Below, piece after piece: positions 1 through 8,687 of a stretch of DNA of 64,000 nucleotides. The stretch's first letter is position 1. Every line of letters starts with the position of its first letter. This DNA is from Leucobacter chromiireducens subsp. solipictus (GTDB taxonomy: Bacteria; Actinomycetota; Actinomycetes; Actinomycetales; Microbacteriaceae), in assembly GCF_016758195.1 (NCBI RefSeq), contig NZ_QYAC01000001.1, forward strand, positions 1 through 64,000, in the 5' to 3' direction. A program made the translations under genes and the position numbers. The notes under the pieces are model-generated. The model made no database searches and had not been told where the DNA came from. It saw nothing but the letters and a program-made list of their open reading frames with translations.

Positions 1-70
1 GAAGCTAAGACTGACTGCGCCGATGGTACTGCACTCGGGAGGGTGTGGGAGAGTAGGACACCGCCGGACA
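1..70 (+). rRNA. rrf: 5S ribosomal RNA, 3' part
   Basis: The first 70 bases match the 3' half of an actinobacterial 5S rRNA: the GCCGATGGTACTGC block followed by GTGGGAGAGTAGGACACCGC. The 5' half lies outside the window. It marks the end of a ribosomal RNA operon, and a strong hairpin follows directly. The exact 3' end is uncertain by a few bases. Confidence 0.93.
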
Positions 71-81
71 CCTTTTAGAAG

Positions 82-127
82 GGCCTCAGATTGTGCACCA
101 GTGATGGTGTCACGATCTGGGGCCTTT
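82..127 (+). terminator. rRNA operon terminator hairpin
   Basis: A long hairpin: GGCCTCAGATTGTG pairs with CACGATCTGGGGCC (two G-U pairs) and continues into the inner stem CACCA/TGGTG. It is followed by CTTTCGC. It starts about 12 bases after the 5S end, which is the expected place for the operon's intrinsic terminator. Confidence 0.85.
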
Positions 128-283
128 CGCATACCCGGAATCAATCCGTTTCTCATAGTGGACGTGGGCCCAGCGGCCCAGGTGACGCGCCGTGGCCGGG
201 CGGATTTCCAGCCTCACCCGAGCCCGTCCGCTAAGCTTATTTCCAGGAACAGACGACGGAACACAGATGGAAGCGGGCCGCCT

Positions 284-3172
284 ATGGGAGCGATGATGAG
301 CGTGCTCCTTGGCCTCGCACTCGTCGCTCTCCTTGCGCATCCCCTCGTCCGGCGCTTCAGCCGAGACGCATTCTTCGGCTTCGCCGCCGTGCTCGCCGCG
401 GCCTTTGTCGCGCTGCTCGTGATCTCGCTCCCGGTATTCCAGGGCGCAGTCATCGTGGAGTCGCTGCCGTGGGTCCCGCAGCTCGACCTCACGCTCACGC
501 TCCGACTCGACGTCCTCTCGGCGTTGTTTGCGCTCCTCGTGACCGGCGCCGGCGCGCTGGTGCTCCTGTACTGCTCCCGCTACTTTGACGAGGGGGAGGC
601 CGGCCTGCCGCGCTTCGCCGCGGTCTTCATGGGCTTCGCGACCTCCATGCTCGGGCTGGTGCTCGCCGACGACGTCTACCTGCTCTTCATCTTCTGGGAA
701 GCGACGACGATCTTCTCCTTCCTGCTCATCGGTCACGTGACACGACTGCGCACCTCCAACGCTGCGGCGCTGCAGGCGCTGATCGTCACGACGCTGGGCG
801 GCCTGGCCATGCTCGTCGGATTCGTGCTCCTCAGCCACAACGCGGGCTCCTCGCTGCTGTCCGACATCGTCGCGACGCCGATCAGCGGTCCGGTCGCCAC
901 GACGGCGGTGTACCTGGTGCTCGCCGGCGCGCTCTCGAAGTCCGCGATCTTCCCGTTCCACTTCTGGCTGCCCGGCGCGATGGCGGCACCCACGCCCGTG
1001 AGCGCGTACCTGCACGCCGCGGCCATGGTGAAGGCCGGCGTCTACCTGATCGCGCGGATCATGCCCGGCTTCGGGGACGTCGTCGGCGTGCGCGAGACGC
1101 TCGTGATCCTGGGCGCGGTGACGATGCTCAACGGCGGCATCCGCGCGCTCAAGCAGTTCGACATCAAGCTGATCGTTGCACACGGGACGGTGAGCCAGTT
1201 GGGGCTGCTCGTCATGGTCTTCGGGGTGGGGGACCCGCGGGCCTCGTTCGCTGGACTGGTGCTGTTGTTTGCGCACGCCCTCGCGAAGGCCCCGCTGTTC
1301 CTCGCCGTTGGCGTGATCGACCACGCGACCGGCACGCGTGACTTGCGACGGTTGAGCGGTGTCGGGCGAGAGTTCCCGCTGTTGACGGTCATCACGGCGG
1401 TGGCCGCCGCGTCGATGTCCGGGCTGCCGCCATTCCTCGGCTTCGTGGCCAAGGAGGCCGCGTTCACCGAGCTCCTCGAGATTCGCGAAACGTTGCCGAT
1501 CGCCGGCCTCGCCTTCTGGGTCGCCGCGATCGGCAGTGCCTTGACCGTGGCCTACATGGTCCGCTTCCTGTGGGGCGCATTCGCCCGAAAGCCCGGGGTC
1601 GCTGACTGCGGGATCGGCCACCGCCCGCGGTTCGTGTCGCTCGCGGTCCCCGGCGTGTTCGTGGCGCTCACGCTCCTGGGCGGCCTGTTCGCGCCGGCGC
1701 TCGATCCGCTGTTCCAGGCGACGATCACGGGCACCGCGACGCCCGAGCATCTCGCGCTGTGGCACGGCGTCACGGTGGCGCTCGGCGCCTCGATCGCCGT
1801 GATCGTCTCCGGGGTCATCCTCGGTGCGCTGATTTCGCGCCCGAGCTTCACCTTCGCGACGGTTCCAGACCGCTTCTCCGCGTCTCACGCCTACTGGGTG
1901 GTGACGCACCGCGTCGACACGCTCGCGGTGCGCGTGACCTCGCTCACGCAGCGCGGTTCGCTGCCGTTCTATCTTGCGGTGATCCTCATCGTGCTGGTGC
2001 TCGCCGTGGGCGGGACGCTGCTCGCCACGTCGGAGTGGCCCGGCCAGTGGGAGATCGTGAGCTCGCCGGTCCAGATCCCGATCGCGATTGTCATGATCGT
2101 GGCGGCGATCGCCTCGCTGCGGGCGCGGACCCGGTTCCAGTCGGTGGTGCTCGTCGGCCTGACTGGGTACGGCATGGCCGCCATCTTCGCGATGCACGGT
2201 GCGCCGGATCTCGCGCTCACGCAGGCGCTCGTGGAGACGGTCACCATGATCGCGTTCGTGCTCGTGATCCGCCGCCTGCCGCAGCGGATCGGCTCCCCGC
2301 CCTCGAAGCGCGTGCGCTGGGTGCGCGTCCTCATCGGCGTCTCCGTGGGTCTCGTGCTGGGCGCGGTGGCAGTGATCGCGCTCGGATCCCGGATCGCGGA
2401 GCCGATCTCCCTGCAGATTCCCGAGATGGCCTACCTGGGCGGCCACGGCTCGAACGCGGTGAACGTGATGCTCGTGGACATTCGCGGGTGGGACACGATG
2501 GGCGAGCTCTCGGTGATCCTCGCCGCGGCTACCGGCGTCGCCTCGTTGGTGTTCCTGAACACGCGTGCGGACCTCCGCCCGAAGCTGAGCCGTCGCGACG
2601 CGCGCTCGCAAGCTCAGCAGCACCTGCAGCAGGTTGCGGATCCGAATCACCCCGCGAGCCGTGTGTCCTGGCTTCTCGCCGGACGGCAGCTGAACCCGGC
2701 CCGACGCTCGATCATCCTCGAGGTTGTCGTGCGGCTGATCTTCCACGCGCTGATCATCCTCTCCGTGTACTTGCTGCTCACCGGGCACAACACCCCGGGC
2801 GGCGGCTTCGCGGCGGGACTTGTCGCGGGCCTGGCGCTCGTGGCCCGGTACCTCGCCGGCGGTCGGCACGAGCTCGGCGCCACGGTTCCGCTCGATGCGG
2901 GTCGGATCCTCGGGACCGGGCTGGGCCTCGCCGTGACGATGGCGCTGCTGCCGATGTTCTTTGGCCAGGCGGCGCTCGCCTCGGCCTGGGTCGACGTCGA
3001 CCTGGGTCCCTTCGGCACGCTCCCGCTGGTCACGTCCACGCTGTTCGACATCGGCGTGTACCTGGTGGTCTTCGGCCTGATCCTCGACGTGCTGCGCAGC
3101 CTGGGCGCCGAGATCGACGAACACGAGGAGGCCGAGGCAACCGCGTTTGAGGAAGAGGTGAACCGCTCATGA
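284..3172 (+). CDS. mnhA: Na+/H+ antiporter subunit A, fused to subunit B (MrpA-MrpB)
   Basis: Large membrane subunit of an Mrp/Mnh cation/proton antiporter; 962 aa from ATG 284. The open frame continues upstream into the rRNA region, so the start was chosen by the GGAAGCGGG element 7 nt upstream and by the first hydrophobic segment. ATG 293 and 296 are alternatives. The N-terminal ~500 residues form the NuoL-like proton-channel domain. Residues ~620-770 match the MbhD/MbhE-like C-terminal part of MrpA (APDLALTQALVE motif). From ~residue 800 there is a subunit-B domain (TGHNTPGGGFAAGL). The next genes run C-D-E-F-G with no separate mnhB, which fits the fusion. Stop overlaps the mnhC start (ATGA). 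Confidence 0.93.
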   Translation: MGAMMSVLLGLALVALLAHPLVRRFSRDAFFGFAAVLAAAFVALLVISLPVFQGAVIVESLPWVPQLDLTLTLRLDVLSALFALLVTGAGALVLLYCSRYFDEGEAGLPRFAAVFMGFATSMLGLVLADDVYLLFIFWEATTIFSFLLIGHVTRLRTSNAAALQALIVTTLGGLAMLVGFVLLSHNAGSSLLSDIVATPISGPVATTAVYLVLAGALSKSAIFPFHFWLPGAMAAPTPVSAYLHAAAMVKAGVYLIARIMPGFGDVVGVRETLVILGAVTMLNGGIRALKQFDIKLIVAHGTVSQLGLLVMVFGVGDPRASFAGLVLLFAHALAKAPLFLAVGVIDHATGTRDLRRLSGVGREFPLLTVITAVAAASMSGLPPFLGFVAKEAAFTELLEIRETLPIAGLAFWVAAIGSALTVAYMVRFLWGAFARKPGVADCGIGHRPRFVSLAVPGVFVALTLLGGLFAPALDPLFQATITGTATPEHLALWHGVTVALGASIAVIVSGVILGALISRPSFTFATVPDRFSASHAYWVVTHRVDTLAVRVTSLTQRGSLPFYLAVILIVLVLAVGGTLLATSEWPGQWEIVSSPVQIPIAIVMIVAAIASLRARTRFQSVVLVGLTGYGMAAIFAMHGAPDLALTQALVETVTMIAFVLVIRRLPQRIGSPPSKRVRWVRVLIGVSVGLVLGAVAVIALGSRIAEPISLQIPEMAYLGGHGSNAVNVMLVDIRGWDTMGELSVILAAATGVASLVFLNTRADLRPKLSRRDARSQAQQHLQQVADPNHPASRVSWLLAGRQLNPARRSIILEVVVRLIFHALIILSVYLLLTGHNTPGGGFAAGLVAGLALVARYLAGGRHELGATVPLDAGRILGTGLGLAVTMALLPMFFGQAALASAWVDVDLGPFGTLPLVTSTLFDIGVYLVVFGLILDVLRSLGAEIDEHEEAEATAFEEEVNRS

Positions 3173-3744
3173 CGATGCCCCTGGTTCTGGTCGCCGTCAT
3201 GGTGGTGCTGTACGCCTGCGGGGTGTACCTGATGCTCGACCGCACGCTGACCCGGCTCTTGCTCGGCTTCCTCCTCGTGGGGAATGCGACAAACCTGCTG
3301 ATTTTCCTCATGTCGGGCTCATTCGGCAACGCCCCGCTGTACGGGGAGAGCTCGGCCGAAGACATGAGCGACCCGTTGCCGCAGGCGTTTGTGCTGACCG
3401 CAATCGTGATCACCTTCGGGGTGAGCGCGTTCCTGCTCGCGCTGATCTATCGCTCGTGGCGCCTGGCCGCGGGCCGCGACGACACGGTCAAGGACGGCGA
3501 TCCGGATCTCGACTTCGCGGATGCCGACGAGCTGAGCTCGGACGAGGTCACGGAGGAAGGCCTCGCCGGGACTCCCGACTACACGGACGACGACGACATC
3601 CCGGACGGGCCCGACGGCACCGAGGTGCCGCTCGGCCCCACCGGCGCGGGGCACGCCGTCGGTGCCGCCGAGGCGAACCCCTCCGGACACTACCGCGTCG
3701 CCGACTTCACCGAGTTGCCCAGCGCAGGGGAGGACCGCCGATGA
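3169..3744 (+). CDS. mnhC: Na+/H+ antiporter subunit C (NuoK-like)
   Basis: Small NuoK-like membrane subunit of the Mrp antiporter, 191 aa. About the first 105 residues carry three hydrophobic segments with the family motif DPLPQAFVLTAIVI. The remaining ~85 residues are an acidic, Asp/Glu-rich cytoplasmic tail, which makes the protein longer than the usual 110-130 aa. ATG overlaps the mnhA stop and the stop overlaps the mnhD ATG, so the three are translationally coupled. Confidence 0.93.
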   Translation: MTMPLVLVAVMVVLYACGVYLMLDRTLTRLLLGFLLVGNATNLLIFLMSGSFGNAPLYGESSAEDMSDPLPQAFVLTAIVITFGVSAFLLALIYRSWRLAAGRDDTVKDGDPDLDFADADELSSDEVTEEGLAGTPDYTDDDDIPDGPDGTEVPLGPTGAGHAVGAAEANPSGHYRVADFTELPSAGEDRR

Positions 3745-5411
3745 TTGCGCTGGTCCCCCTGGTTGTGCTCATCCCGCTCGCGGGCGCCGCGTTGGCGCTC
3801 GCCGTGCCCGGGCACCGGCGGTTGCAGCAGGGAATCACCCTGTGCGCGCTGATCGCGGTGCTGGTGATCAGCGGCGTGCTCATGTGGGCGGTCGATTCCC
3901 AGGGCTTCCTCGTCATGGAGGTGGGCGGGTGGGCCGCGCCGTTCGGGATCGCGCTCGTCGTGGACCGCGTGTCGGCGTTGATGCTCACGGTGTCTTCGAT
4001 CGTGCTCCTCGGCGTGTTCCTGTTCTCGAGCGGGCAGGGCATCGCTGACGGCGACCGCGATACTCCCGTTTCGATTTACTACCCGACCTACCTCGTCCTC
4101 GGAGCGGGCGTCTTCAACGCCTTCATCGCGGGCGACCTGTTCAACCTGTACGTCGGCTTCGAGATTCTCCTCGTGGCGAGCTACGTGCTGATCACCCTCG
4201 GCGGGACCGCGCAGCGGATCCGTGCCGGGGTGACGTATGTGATCGTTTCGCTCGTGTCCTCCGTGTTGTTCCTGGCGGCGATCGGCATGATCTACGGGGC
4301 GACGGGCACCGTGAACATGGCGCAGCTCACGGTCCGGATCGCGGAGTTGCCGAGCGAGGTGCAGCTCATCCTGAACCTGCTGCTCCTGATCGCGTTCGGG
4401 ATCAAGGCGGCCGTGTTCCCATTGTCGTTCTGGCTGCCCGATTCATACCCCACGGCCCCGGCCCCCGTGACCGCGGTGTTCGCGGGCCTGCTGACGAAGG
4501 TCGGCGTGTACGCGATTATCCGCAGCCAGACGATGCTGTTCCCCACCTCCAGCGTCGACACGGTGTTGATGGTGGTCGCGGGCCTCACGCTGATCGTCGG
4601 CATCCTGGGCGCGGTGTCGCAGCTCGACATCAAGCGCTTGCTCTCGTTCACGCTGATCAGCCATATCGGCTACATGATCTTCGGCATCGGCATGGCCAAC
4701 GCCGCCGGATTCGGCGCGACGATCTTCTACATCGCGCACCACATTATTGTGCAGACGACGCTGTTCCTCGCGGTGGGGCTCATGGAGCGCCACGCGGGGA
4801 CGACCTCGCTTTCGGGCCTCGGCGGCATGCTGCGCACCGCTCCGGTGATCGCGGTACTGTTCTTTATCCCGATGCTGAACCTCGGCGGGATCCCGCCGTT
4901 CTCGGGATTCATCGGCAAGCTGGGCCTGTTTACGGTAGCGGCGGACCTCGCGACCCCCGCCGCATACTGGCTCATGGGCATCGGCGCGCTGGTCTCGCTG
5001 CTCACGCTCTACGCGCTCGCCCGCGCGTGGGTGTTTGCGTTCTGGCGGCCCAAGAAGCGCGCCGACGCCGCCGCCGAAACGCGGAGCACGCGGAAGCCGA
5101 GCACCGAAGCCCTGGTCCTGCGCCAGCGGGAGGAAGCGCTGTTCGAACAGCTGCACGACGCCCCCGACGCGGTCCCGCAGCAGGAACAGAAGGAGATCCC
5201 GCGCCTCATGATCGCGGCGACCGCCGGCATGGTGGTCGTGAGCGTCGCACTGACCGTGTTCGCCGGGCCGCTCTACGCGTACGCTGATCGTGCGGGCGAA
5301 AACATGGCCGAGCCCGGACGCCTCGTGAACACGATCCTGGGGGAGACCCCGGGGCAGCTCGGCGGCGGCAGCGGCACGACACGACCGGACGGGGAGGGAA
5401 CTCATGACTGA
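3741..5411 (+). CDS. mnhD: Na+/H+ antiporter subunit D (NuoN/L-like)
   Basis: Second large proton-translocating subunit of the Mrp complex, 556 aa from ATG 3741, which overlaps the mnhC stop; the frame is open further upstream inside mnhC but that part is not protein-like. Typical features: membrane segments throughout, the FKIKAAVFPLSFWLP-like helix (GIKAAVFPLSFWLPDSYPTA region) and LSFTLISHIGYM. A ~60-residue charged cytoplasmic insert lies near residues 435-490 before the last membrane helix. Overlaps mnhE by 8 nt. Confidence 0.93.
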   Translation: MIALVPLVVLIPLAGAALALAVPGHRRLQQGITLCALIAVLVISGVLMWAVDSQGFLVMEVGGWAAPFGIALVVDRVSALMLTVSSIVLLGVFLFSSGQGIADGDRDTPVSIYYPTYLVLGAGVFNAFIAGDLFNLYVGFEILLVASYVLITLGGTAQRIRAGVTYVIVSLVSSVLFLAAIGMIYGATGTVNMAQLTVRIAELPSEVQLILNLLLLIAFGIKAAVFPLSFWLPDSYPTAPAPVTAVFAGLLTKVGVYAIIRSQTMLFPTSSVDTVLMVVAGLTLIVGILGAVSQLDIKRLLSFTLISHIGYMIFGIGMANAAGFGATIFYIAHHIIVQTTLFLAVGLMERHAGTTSLSGLGGMLRTAPVIAVLFFIPMLNLGGIPPFSGFIGKLGLFTVAADLATPAAYWLMGIGALVSLLTLYALARAWVFAFWRPKKRADAAAETRSTRKPSTEALVLRQREEALFEQLHDAPDAVPQQEQKEIPRLMIAATAGMVVVSVALTVFAGPLYAYADRAGENMAEPGRLVNTILGETPGQLGGGSGTTRPDGEGTHD

Positions 5412-5988
5412 ACCCGGGTCTGAGCCGACGGCCACGCCCCCCGCGCCGCGTGCGGGACGCCGGCTCGAGTGGGGCGTGCGACTCCACGAGTTGCCGTTGC
5501 TCGTGGGACTTGTGCTGCTCTGGATGATGCTGTGGCACGAGGTCTCCCTGCTGTCGCTCGTCAGCGGCGTGGTGCTCGCGATCGTCGTGATGCGCGTCTT
5601 CTACCTGCCGCCCGTGGAGCTCGCCGGACGCTTCAACCCCTGGTACGCCCTGCGGTACTTCGCCTACTTCCTGTGGCACCTCGCCCTCGCCTCCTGGCAG
5701 GTCGCGTGGCTCGCGGTCCGGCCGGGGCCGAGCCCACCGACGTCAATCATCGCCGTGCGCCTGGTGACCCGCAACGACTTCATTCTCACGGCGGTGGGAC
5801 TCACGATCTCGCTGATCCCGGGCTCCCTCGTGGCCGAGGTGGACCGTTTCGAATCCACGCTGTACCTCCACGTGCTGAACACGCCCACGCAACGCTCGAT
5901 CACGCAGATGCGCCGCGACGTGCGGCACATCGAGCGCCTGCTGCTGCTTGCGCTCGGATCACGGCAAGAGATTGAGGCACTGGCATGA
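5404..5988 (+). CDS. mnhE: Na+/H+ antiporter subunit E
   Basis: MnhE-family subunit of the Mrp antiporter, 194 aa. It has a basic N-terminal stretch, two or three membrane helices (LPLLVGLVLLWMMLW and following) and the family segment LTISLIPGSLVAEVD around residues 137-151, ahead of a conserved soluble domain. The start overlaps the end of mnhD by 8 nt and the stop overlaps the mnhF ATG, so it belongs to the same operon. Its role is in complex assembly and activity rather than ion conduction (family knowledge). Confidence 0.92.
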   Translation: MTEPGSEPTATPPAPRAGRRLEWGVRLHELPLLVGLVLLWMMLWHEVSLLSLVSGVVLAIVVMRVFYLPPVELAGRFNPWYALRYFAYFLWHLALASWQVAWLAVRPGPSPPTSIIAVRLVTRNDFILTAVGLTISLIPGSLVAEVDRFESTLYLHVLNTPTQRSITQMRRDVRHIERLLLLALGSRQEIEALA

Positions 5989-6299
5989 GCGCGGTGATGG
6001 TGTGGCTGCTGATCGCGGCGGGCGTGGGCCTGACGCTCACGGCGCTCGCGGCGATCGTCCGGATCGTGCGCGGACCCACGATTCTCGACCGGATGATCGC
6101 GTCGGATGTGCTGCTCACGACGCTGATGCTTGCCGTCGGCACCGACATGGTGGTGCGCGGACACACCGATTCCATTCCCCTGATGACCGTGATCGCGGCG
6201 ACCGCGACGTTTGCCACGATCGTGGTGGCGCGGTTCGTGAAGCGCCGCACCGAGCAACCGGTGCGCGAGGCGCCCCCCGAGGAGGCCGGCTATGTCTGA
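5985..6299 (+). CDS. mnhF: Na+/H+ antiporter subunit F
   Basis: MnhF/MrpF-family subunit, 104 aa, with three membrane helices. The family hallmark RIVRGPTILDRMIASD is visible at about residues 25-40. ATG overlaps the mnhE stop (ATGA) and the 3' end overlaps mnhG by 8 nt. The C-terminus is charged and short. Confidence 0.92.
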   Translation: MSAVMVWLLIAAGVGLTLTALAAIVRIVRGPTILDRMIASDVLLTTLMLAVGTDMVVRGHTDSIPLMTVIAATATFATIVVARFVKRRTEQPVREAPPEEAGYV

Positions 6300-6666
6300 T
6301 GTGACACTGTGGGAACAGATCCTCGATCTCGCGGCCGTGATCTGCGTGTTCCTCGCCGCGGTCCTCTCGGTCGCGGCCGGGATCGGGCTGCTGCGGTTCT
6401 CCGACGCGCTGAGCCGCCTCCACGCGGCGACCAAACCGCAGATCTTCGGGCTGTTGCTCATCATCGCTGCCATCGCGCTGGATCAGCGATCGTTCGCCAC
6501 GCTGCTCGCGCTCGTGCCGGTGTTCGTGTTCCAGTCCCTGACGGCGCCGGTCGCGGCGCACATGGTGGGCCGCGCCGCGTATCGTACGCGGCAGCTCGAC
6601 GAGAACTCCCTGGTCGTCGATGAGCTCGGTCCCGCCATCGAGCGCAGCGATACCCTCTACGGGTAA
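6292..6666 (+). CDS. mnhG: Na+/H+ antiporter subunit G
   Basis: MnhG/PhaG-family subunit, 124 aa, last gene of the antiporter operon. Three predicted membrane helices; the motif GLLRFSDALSRLHAATKPQ (about residues 29-47) is diagnostic for subunit G. After it come 71 bases of GC-rich dyads and then a gene on the opposite strand, so the operon ends here. Confidence 0.92.
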   Translation: MSDVTLWEQILDLAAVICVFLAAVLSVAAGIGLLRFSDALSRLHAATKPQIFGLLLIIAAIALDQRSFATLLALVPVFVFQSLTAPVAAHMVGRAAYRTRQLDENSLVVDELGPAIERSDTLYG

Positions 6667-6672
6667 CGCCGC

Positions 6673-6725
6673 GCTCGGGCGGCCGGGCGGCCCGGGAGCC
6701 AGGGCGGCCCGGCTACCCGGGCGGC
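6673..6725. terminator. GC-rich dyads between convergent operons
   Basis: The short gap between mnhG (+) and the helical-repeat gene (-) is full of GGGCGGCC/GGCCGCCC dyads, for example GCCGGGC pairing with GCCCGGC across about 18 bases. There is no T-tract. It probably terminates both converging transcripts; exact pairing is ambiguous because the units repeat. Confidence 0.45.
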
Positions 6726-6737
6726 ACCCCCACCGGA

Positions 6738-8687
6738 CTACAACTCGGCGACGATTTCCGCGGCGCGGTCGTTCTGGCCGGTGGCCCGCAGCACGTCGAT
6801 GAGCTCGCCAGCCGCGAGTGCGCGATCTGCGCGGTTGCGGGCCAGGGTGAAACCCTCGAACGCGGATTCCAGCGCCCACACCGCGTCCGCGGCGGCGCCG
6901 AGCCCGCGGTGCACGCGACCCGCAAGCCAGAACGCGTGTGCGGCATCGCTCACCCGCCCGAGCTGCGCGTACGCCGCCCCGGCGCTCAGCGCCTCCGCGA
7001 CGGCTTCGCGCTGGCGCGCCGCGGACGCCTCGGCGTCGACGCTGGCCTCCGCCGCGAGCGCCCGCGCGAGCGTGTCGCGGAGATGCGCCTGCCGGAGCCG
7101 CCACTCGGCGAGGCGGCGCTCGGCGAGGTCCGCGCTGAGCCCGCCGGTGTCGGGCTCCGGGTCCTCCGCGAGCGCCTGCCGGATCGCCGCGATGAGCCCG
7201 GCAGCGTCGGCCATCCGCACCGCGATCGGGGCCCAGGCCGTCAGCACGGCAACCAGAAGTTCGGACTCGGCGTGGTCGAGCTGGAGGCGCGCGACCGCGG
7301 CCGCGAAGTGGCCGTGCGCGCTGGCGTCTTCCTGATCGAGCACGGCGCACTGCGCGGCCTCCGCGTAGGCGGCCCCGGCGCGCGCGATCCAGCCCTCGGC
7401 TTCCAGCCGCTCGGCGGCGGTCACATACGCCCGGCTCGCGCCGTCGTAGGCGCGATAGGCGGCCAGCTGCTCGGCAGCCGCCCACAGCGCGTCCCCGCTC
7501 GAGGCACCTGCGGCCGAGGCTGATCCCTCGGCGGCCTCGCGGCCCTCGGCCGACTCGACCGGAGGCGTCGGGGTGGCGGGGGTCCCGCTCGGTGCCGCGC
7601 CGGCGGTCTCGGCCTCGCCGGGCAGGGCGACTGAGGTGCGGCTCGCGGCGGCCGCCCGCGCGAGCTTCCTCGCGTACATGTCCGTCCCGTTTCGCGCGTC
7701 GAGCGGGGCCGCGAGCACGCGTGCGCGATCCTGCACCCACCGGTGGAGCTCGCCGACCGTGTGCCACTCGGGCTCGGCGAAGCCCGTCGGCTCCGCGGCC
7801 CGGTCGAGGTTCGCGGACAGCCCGGCGAGCACGCCGAGCAGGAACCGGAGCTGCATGGCGGGGCTCCCGCTGGCCCGCAATGCGCCGGGATAGTCGCTGC
7901 GGAGCACGCGCAGGGCCTGGTCGAGGCGACCGCCGCGGGCGAGCATCTCGAAGCCCTGCCCACGCGCCGCCGGGAAGTCGGTCGTGCCACCGTCATCGCC
8001 GGCGAGGGCGCGTTTGTGGCTGCGCAGCGCGAGCTCGGGGTCCCCGGCCATGAGCGCGGCGAGGCCGAGGCCGTAGTGCGTCCGGGCCGGCTCGAGATTG
8101 CACCGGTCGTCCTGTGTGCGCCCCAGCGCGACCGCCTCGTCGTAGCGTTCGGTGTCCACGAAGAAGTCCACCTGTTGGCCGATCGTGCACGCGCGGCAGT
8201 CCTCATACTCGTCGCGCAGCCCCGTCACCCAGGCGAGGCGTCGCGCTTCGGCGTCGGCCTGACCCGCGTGCCACGCCCAGCGGAAACGGCTCATGCGGAC
8301 TGAGGACAGCCCGTGCCCGGCGAGCTCGAAGCGGCGCTCCATATCGGCGAGGAACGCCTCCGCCTGGGCGGCGCTGATCTGCGGGAACTCGGGGAGGTCG
8401 CCGGCGACCCACTTGAACTCCCAGAACAGGTTCCGTTCGTCTCCCGCATCGAAGAGCTCGGGGCTCTCGTCCCAGAGCCGGAGGGCGCGGGCGAAGACGA
8501 CAAAGGACTTCGCGCCCTCATCCGCGAAGGAGTAGGCCTCCACGAGGTCGAGCAGCGCCTCGGCGAGGAGTTCGCGGGGGCCGTCGCTGTCGATCCGTCG
8601 GGTGACGGCCTCGCTCGCGGCGATCCGGGCGGTGCCGTACGGCATGCGCCGGATCGCGATCAGTTCGCTGCGGTCAGCTGCGCTCAT
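6738..8687 (-). CDS. Large helical-repeat (TPR-like) protein, partner of HSP90 gene
   Basis: 649 aa soluble protein with no signal peptide or membrane segment. It is rich in Ala, Leu, Glu and Arg and reads as successive helix pairs of about 34-40 residues (for example YAQLGRVSDAAHAFWLAGRV near the C-terminus), consistent with tetratricopeptide-like repeats, though the repeats are too diverged to count by eye. A Pro/Ser/Ala/Gly-rich linker near residues 355-390 splits it into two halves. The N-terminal half has a CRAC segment (about residues 158-161). The start overlaps the HSP90 stop (ATGA), so the two are translated together. TPR proteins are classic HSP90 co-factors in eukaryotes; a similar role here is inference. 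Confidence 0.72.
   Translation of the reverse strand: MSAADRSELIAIRRMPYGTARIAASEAVTRRIDSDGPRELLAEALLDLVEAYSFADEGAKSFVVFARALRLWDESPELFDAGDERNLFWEFKWVAGDLPEFPQISAAQAEAFLADMERRFELAGHGLSSVRMSRFRWAWHAGQADAEARRLAWVTGLRDEYEDCRACTIGQQVDFFVDTERYDEAVALGRTQDDRCNLEPARTHYGLGLAALMAGDPELALRSHKRALAGDDGGTTDFPAARGQGFEMLARGGRLDQALRVLRSDYPGALRASGSPAMQLRFLLGVLAGLSANLDRAAEPTGFAEPEWHTVGELHRWVQDRARVLAAPLDARNGTDMYARKLARAAAASRTSVALPGEAETAGAAPSGTPATPTPPVESAEGREAAEGSASAAGASSGDALWAAAEQLAAYRAYDGASRAYVTAAERLEAEGWIARAGAAYAEAAQCAVLDQEDASAHGHFAAAVARLQLDHAESELLVAVLTAWAPIAVRMADAAGLIAAIRQALAEDPEPDTGGLSADLAERRLAEWRLRQAHLRDTLARALAAEASVDAEASAARQREAVAEALSAGAAYAQLGRVSDAAHAFWLAGRVHRGLGAAADAVWALESAFEGFTLARNRADRALAAGELIDVLRATGQNDRAAEIVAEL

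Noticed and set aside
23-283. Extension of mnhA into the rRNA operon end
   Set aside because: The frame is open by chance through the 5S rRNA and its terminator; the protein family starts at about 284.
110-3124. 1004-aa open frame on the minus strand opposite mnhA
   Set aside because: It is the complement of a strongly supported membrane-protein gene; the product is a Arg/His/Glu-rich, repetitive string with no domain, typical of antisense frames in high-GC DNA.
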